This document shows, in pieces, positions 63,300 to 64,000 of a stretch of 64,000 nt of DNA. Within the stretch, counting starts at the first letter, position 1; each line of letters starts with the position of its first letter. A model generated the notes under the pieces. The model made no database searches and was not told the origin of the DNA. It saw only the letters and a list, made by a program, of their open reading frames with translations. The stretch spans positions 186,178 through 250,177 of the forward strand of contig NW_001799200.1 of the NCBI RefSeq assembly GCF_000165425.1. Direction: 5' to 3'. The stretch comes from Paramecium tetraurelia. Its lineage: Eukaryota; Ciliophora; Oligohymenophorea; Peniculida; Parameciidae. The translations under genes were made by a program, and so were the position numbers.

Positions 63300-63801
63300 A
63301 TGAGATCATAAAGTCTTTTACTATCCCCTTAAAATTATTAGCTGAATCCTAATCTATTAACACCAACTTAGAAAAGATATATTTCACAATTATCAACCGG
63401 ATAAAATAAATCTAGTACATCTTAGACTGAGTTTATACTCAAAAAAAAAAAGGGAATTCTAACTGTATATCCCTTAGTTAGTTTCTGAAAAGTAAGAATA
63501 ATTTCAAACTGTTAATAACTACTATAATCCAAATAGTATAACCTATTTAAAACTTTCTGAAAGTCCTTAAAAAATTTTATTCAAAACAGGATATGAATAA
63601 TAAATAGAAATTAAAGAGTTGAATTAGGAAAATCAAAATTTAAAAGAGATTGTAAAAAAGTAAGAAGATTAATTACACGACTTAGGAAATATTTTAGAGT
63701 TAAATCAATAGCTTAAAGATAAATTATTATAATTACAACAAGAAAATGATATACTACTTTAAAAGAAAGAGCAACATCAAAAAAATTCTCAAAATGTATG
63801 A
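63300..63801 (+). CDS. small coiled-coil protein with homopolymer frame break
   Basis: ATG 63300, TGA 63799-63801. Total length is 167 codons plus one base. The frame must change at the run of eleven A followed by GGG at 63441-63454; with ten A the whole region is open and encodes about 166 residues. The N-terminus is Ser/Pro/Leu-rich and the C-terminal 90 residues form a clear Gln/Glu/Lys coiled coil (IEIKELNQENQNLKEIVKK). No family assigned. A single-base miscount in the A run is the simplest explanation, so the gene is probably intact in the cell. Confidence 0.6.
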
Positions 63802-64000
63802 CTTTAATTAAATTAGATTTTAATACTAAAATGACTTAGTAATGATAAGCAAATACTAATATATATATCTAATTCTTAATCTTATTTTAAAGTATCTTTA
63901 AAGAATACTAATTCATAATATAAATTATGTATAAACTAAATTAATACTGCTTTCTACAAAGGATGTGCAAACTCATATTTTTTTAACTAAAATTTTAACT
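63802..64000. other. right edge of window, no gene seen
   Basis: About 200 bp of AT-rich sequence after the small coiled-coil gene. Nothing recognisable. Confidence 0.5.

Overview
The window looks like macronuclear DNA of a ciliate, almost certainly Paramecium or a close relative. The sequence is very AT-rich. Long reading frames are full of in-frame TAA and TAG, which must encode glutamine, and every convincing gene ends in TGA. Introns are tiny (about 20-32 nt, GTA...TAG). Genes are packed on both strands with gaps often under 150 bp. For 20 gene models the exon total (introns removed) is an exact multiple of three, which supports the boundaries given. No rRNA, tRNA, CRISPR array, insertion sequence, LTR element or other mobile element was recognised.

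Left part (1-17 kb, mostly minus strand): two adjacent paralogous B-box/TPR-repeat genes (232-2168 and 2878-6970), a 2.6 kb stretch with only a possible FHA-domain remnant, and a single uninterrupted 2350-residue cysteine-rich surface (immobilisation) antigen gene (9622-16674) with signal peptide and GPI-type C-terminus.

Middle (17.5-38 kb): two unrecognised minus-strand genes, a SURF2-family gene, a DDX49/Dbp8-type RNA helicase, a MYND-finger plus Aurora-like kinase fusion, an unknown 424-residue protein, a coiled-coil protein, complex I subunit NDUFA5, a decayed Sec24 (COPII) copy, an intact WASHC4 (WASH complex subunit 7), an IFT88 gene with one single-base frame break, a broken unrecognised gene, and a PIN/PILS-like membrane transporter.

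Right part (38-64 kb): a 2.8 kb gene-poor stretch, an FHA-domain protein, a putative permuted papain-fold protein, an IBR/RING-like zinc protein, a decayed gene, an HCF101/Mrp-type Fe-S scaffold ATPase, a large kinesin (47942-53733), a Nudix hydrolase, a truncated CPSF1-like fragment, a coiled-coil protein, an IQ+MORN-repeat protein, CAND1, a SPRY-like protein and a small coiled-coil protein with a homopolymer frame break.

Themes: several genes serve cilia, cytoskeleton and membrane traffic (IFT88, kinesin, WASHC4, Sec24 relic, MORN protein). The window also carries an unusual number of host-gene relics (Sec24, CPSF1-like, FHA-like, two unnamed), as expected of duplicated copies decaying after whole-genome duplication, a known feature of Paramecium. 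Two breaks sit at homopolymer runs and could instead be assembly errors.
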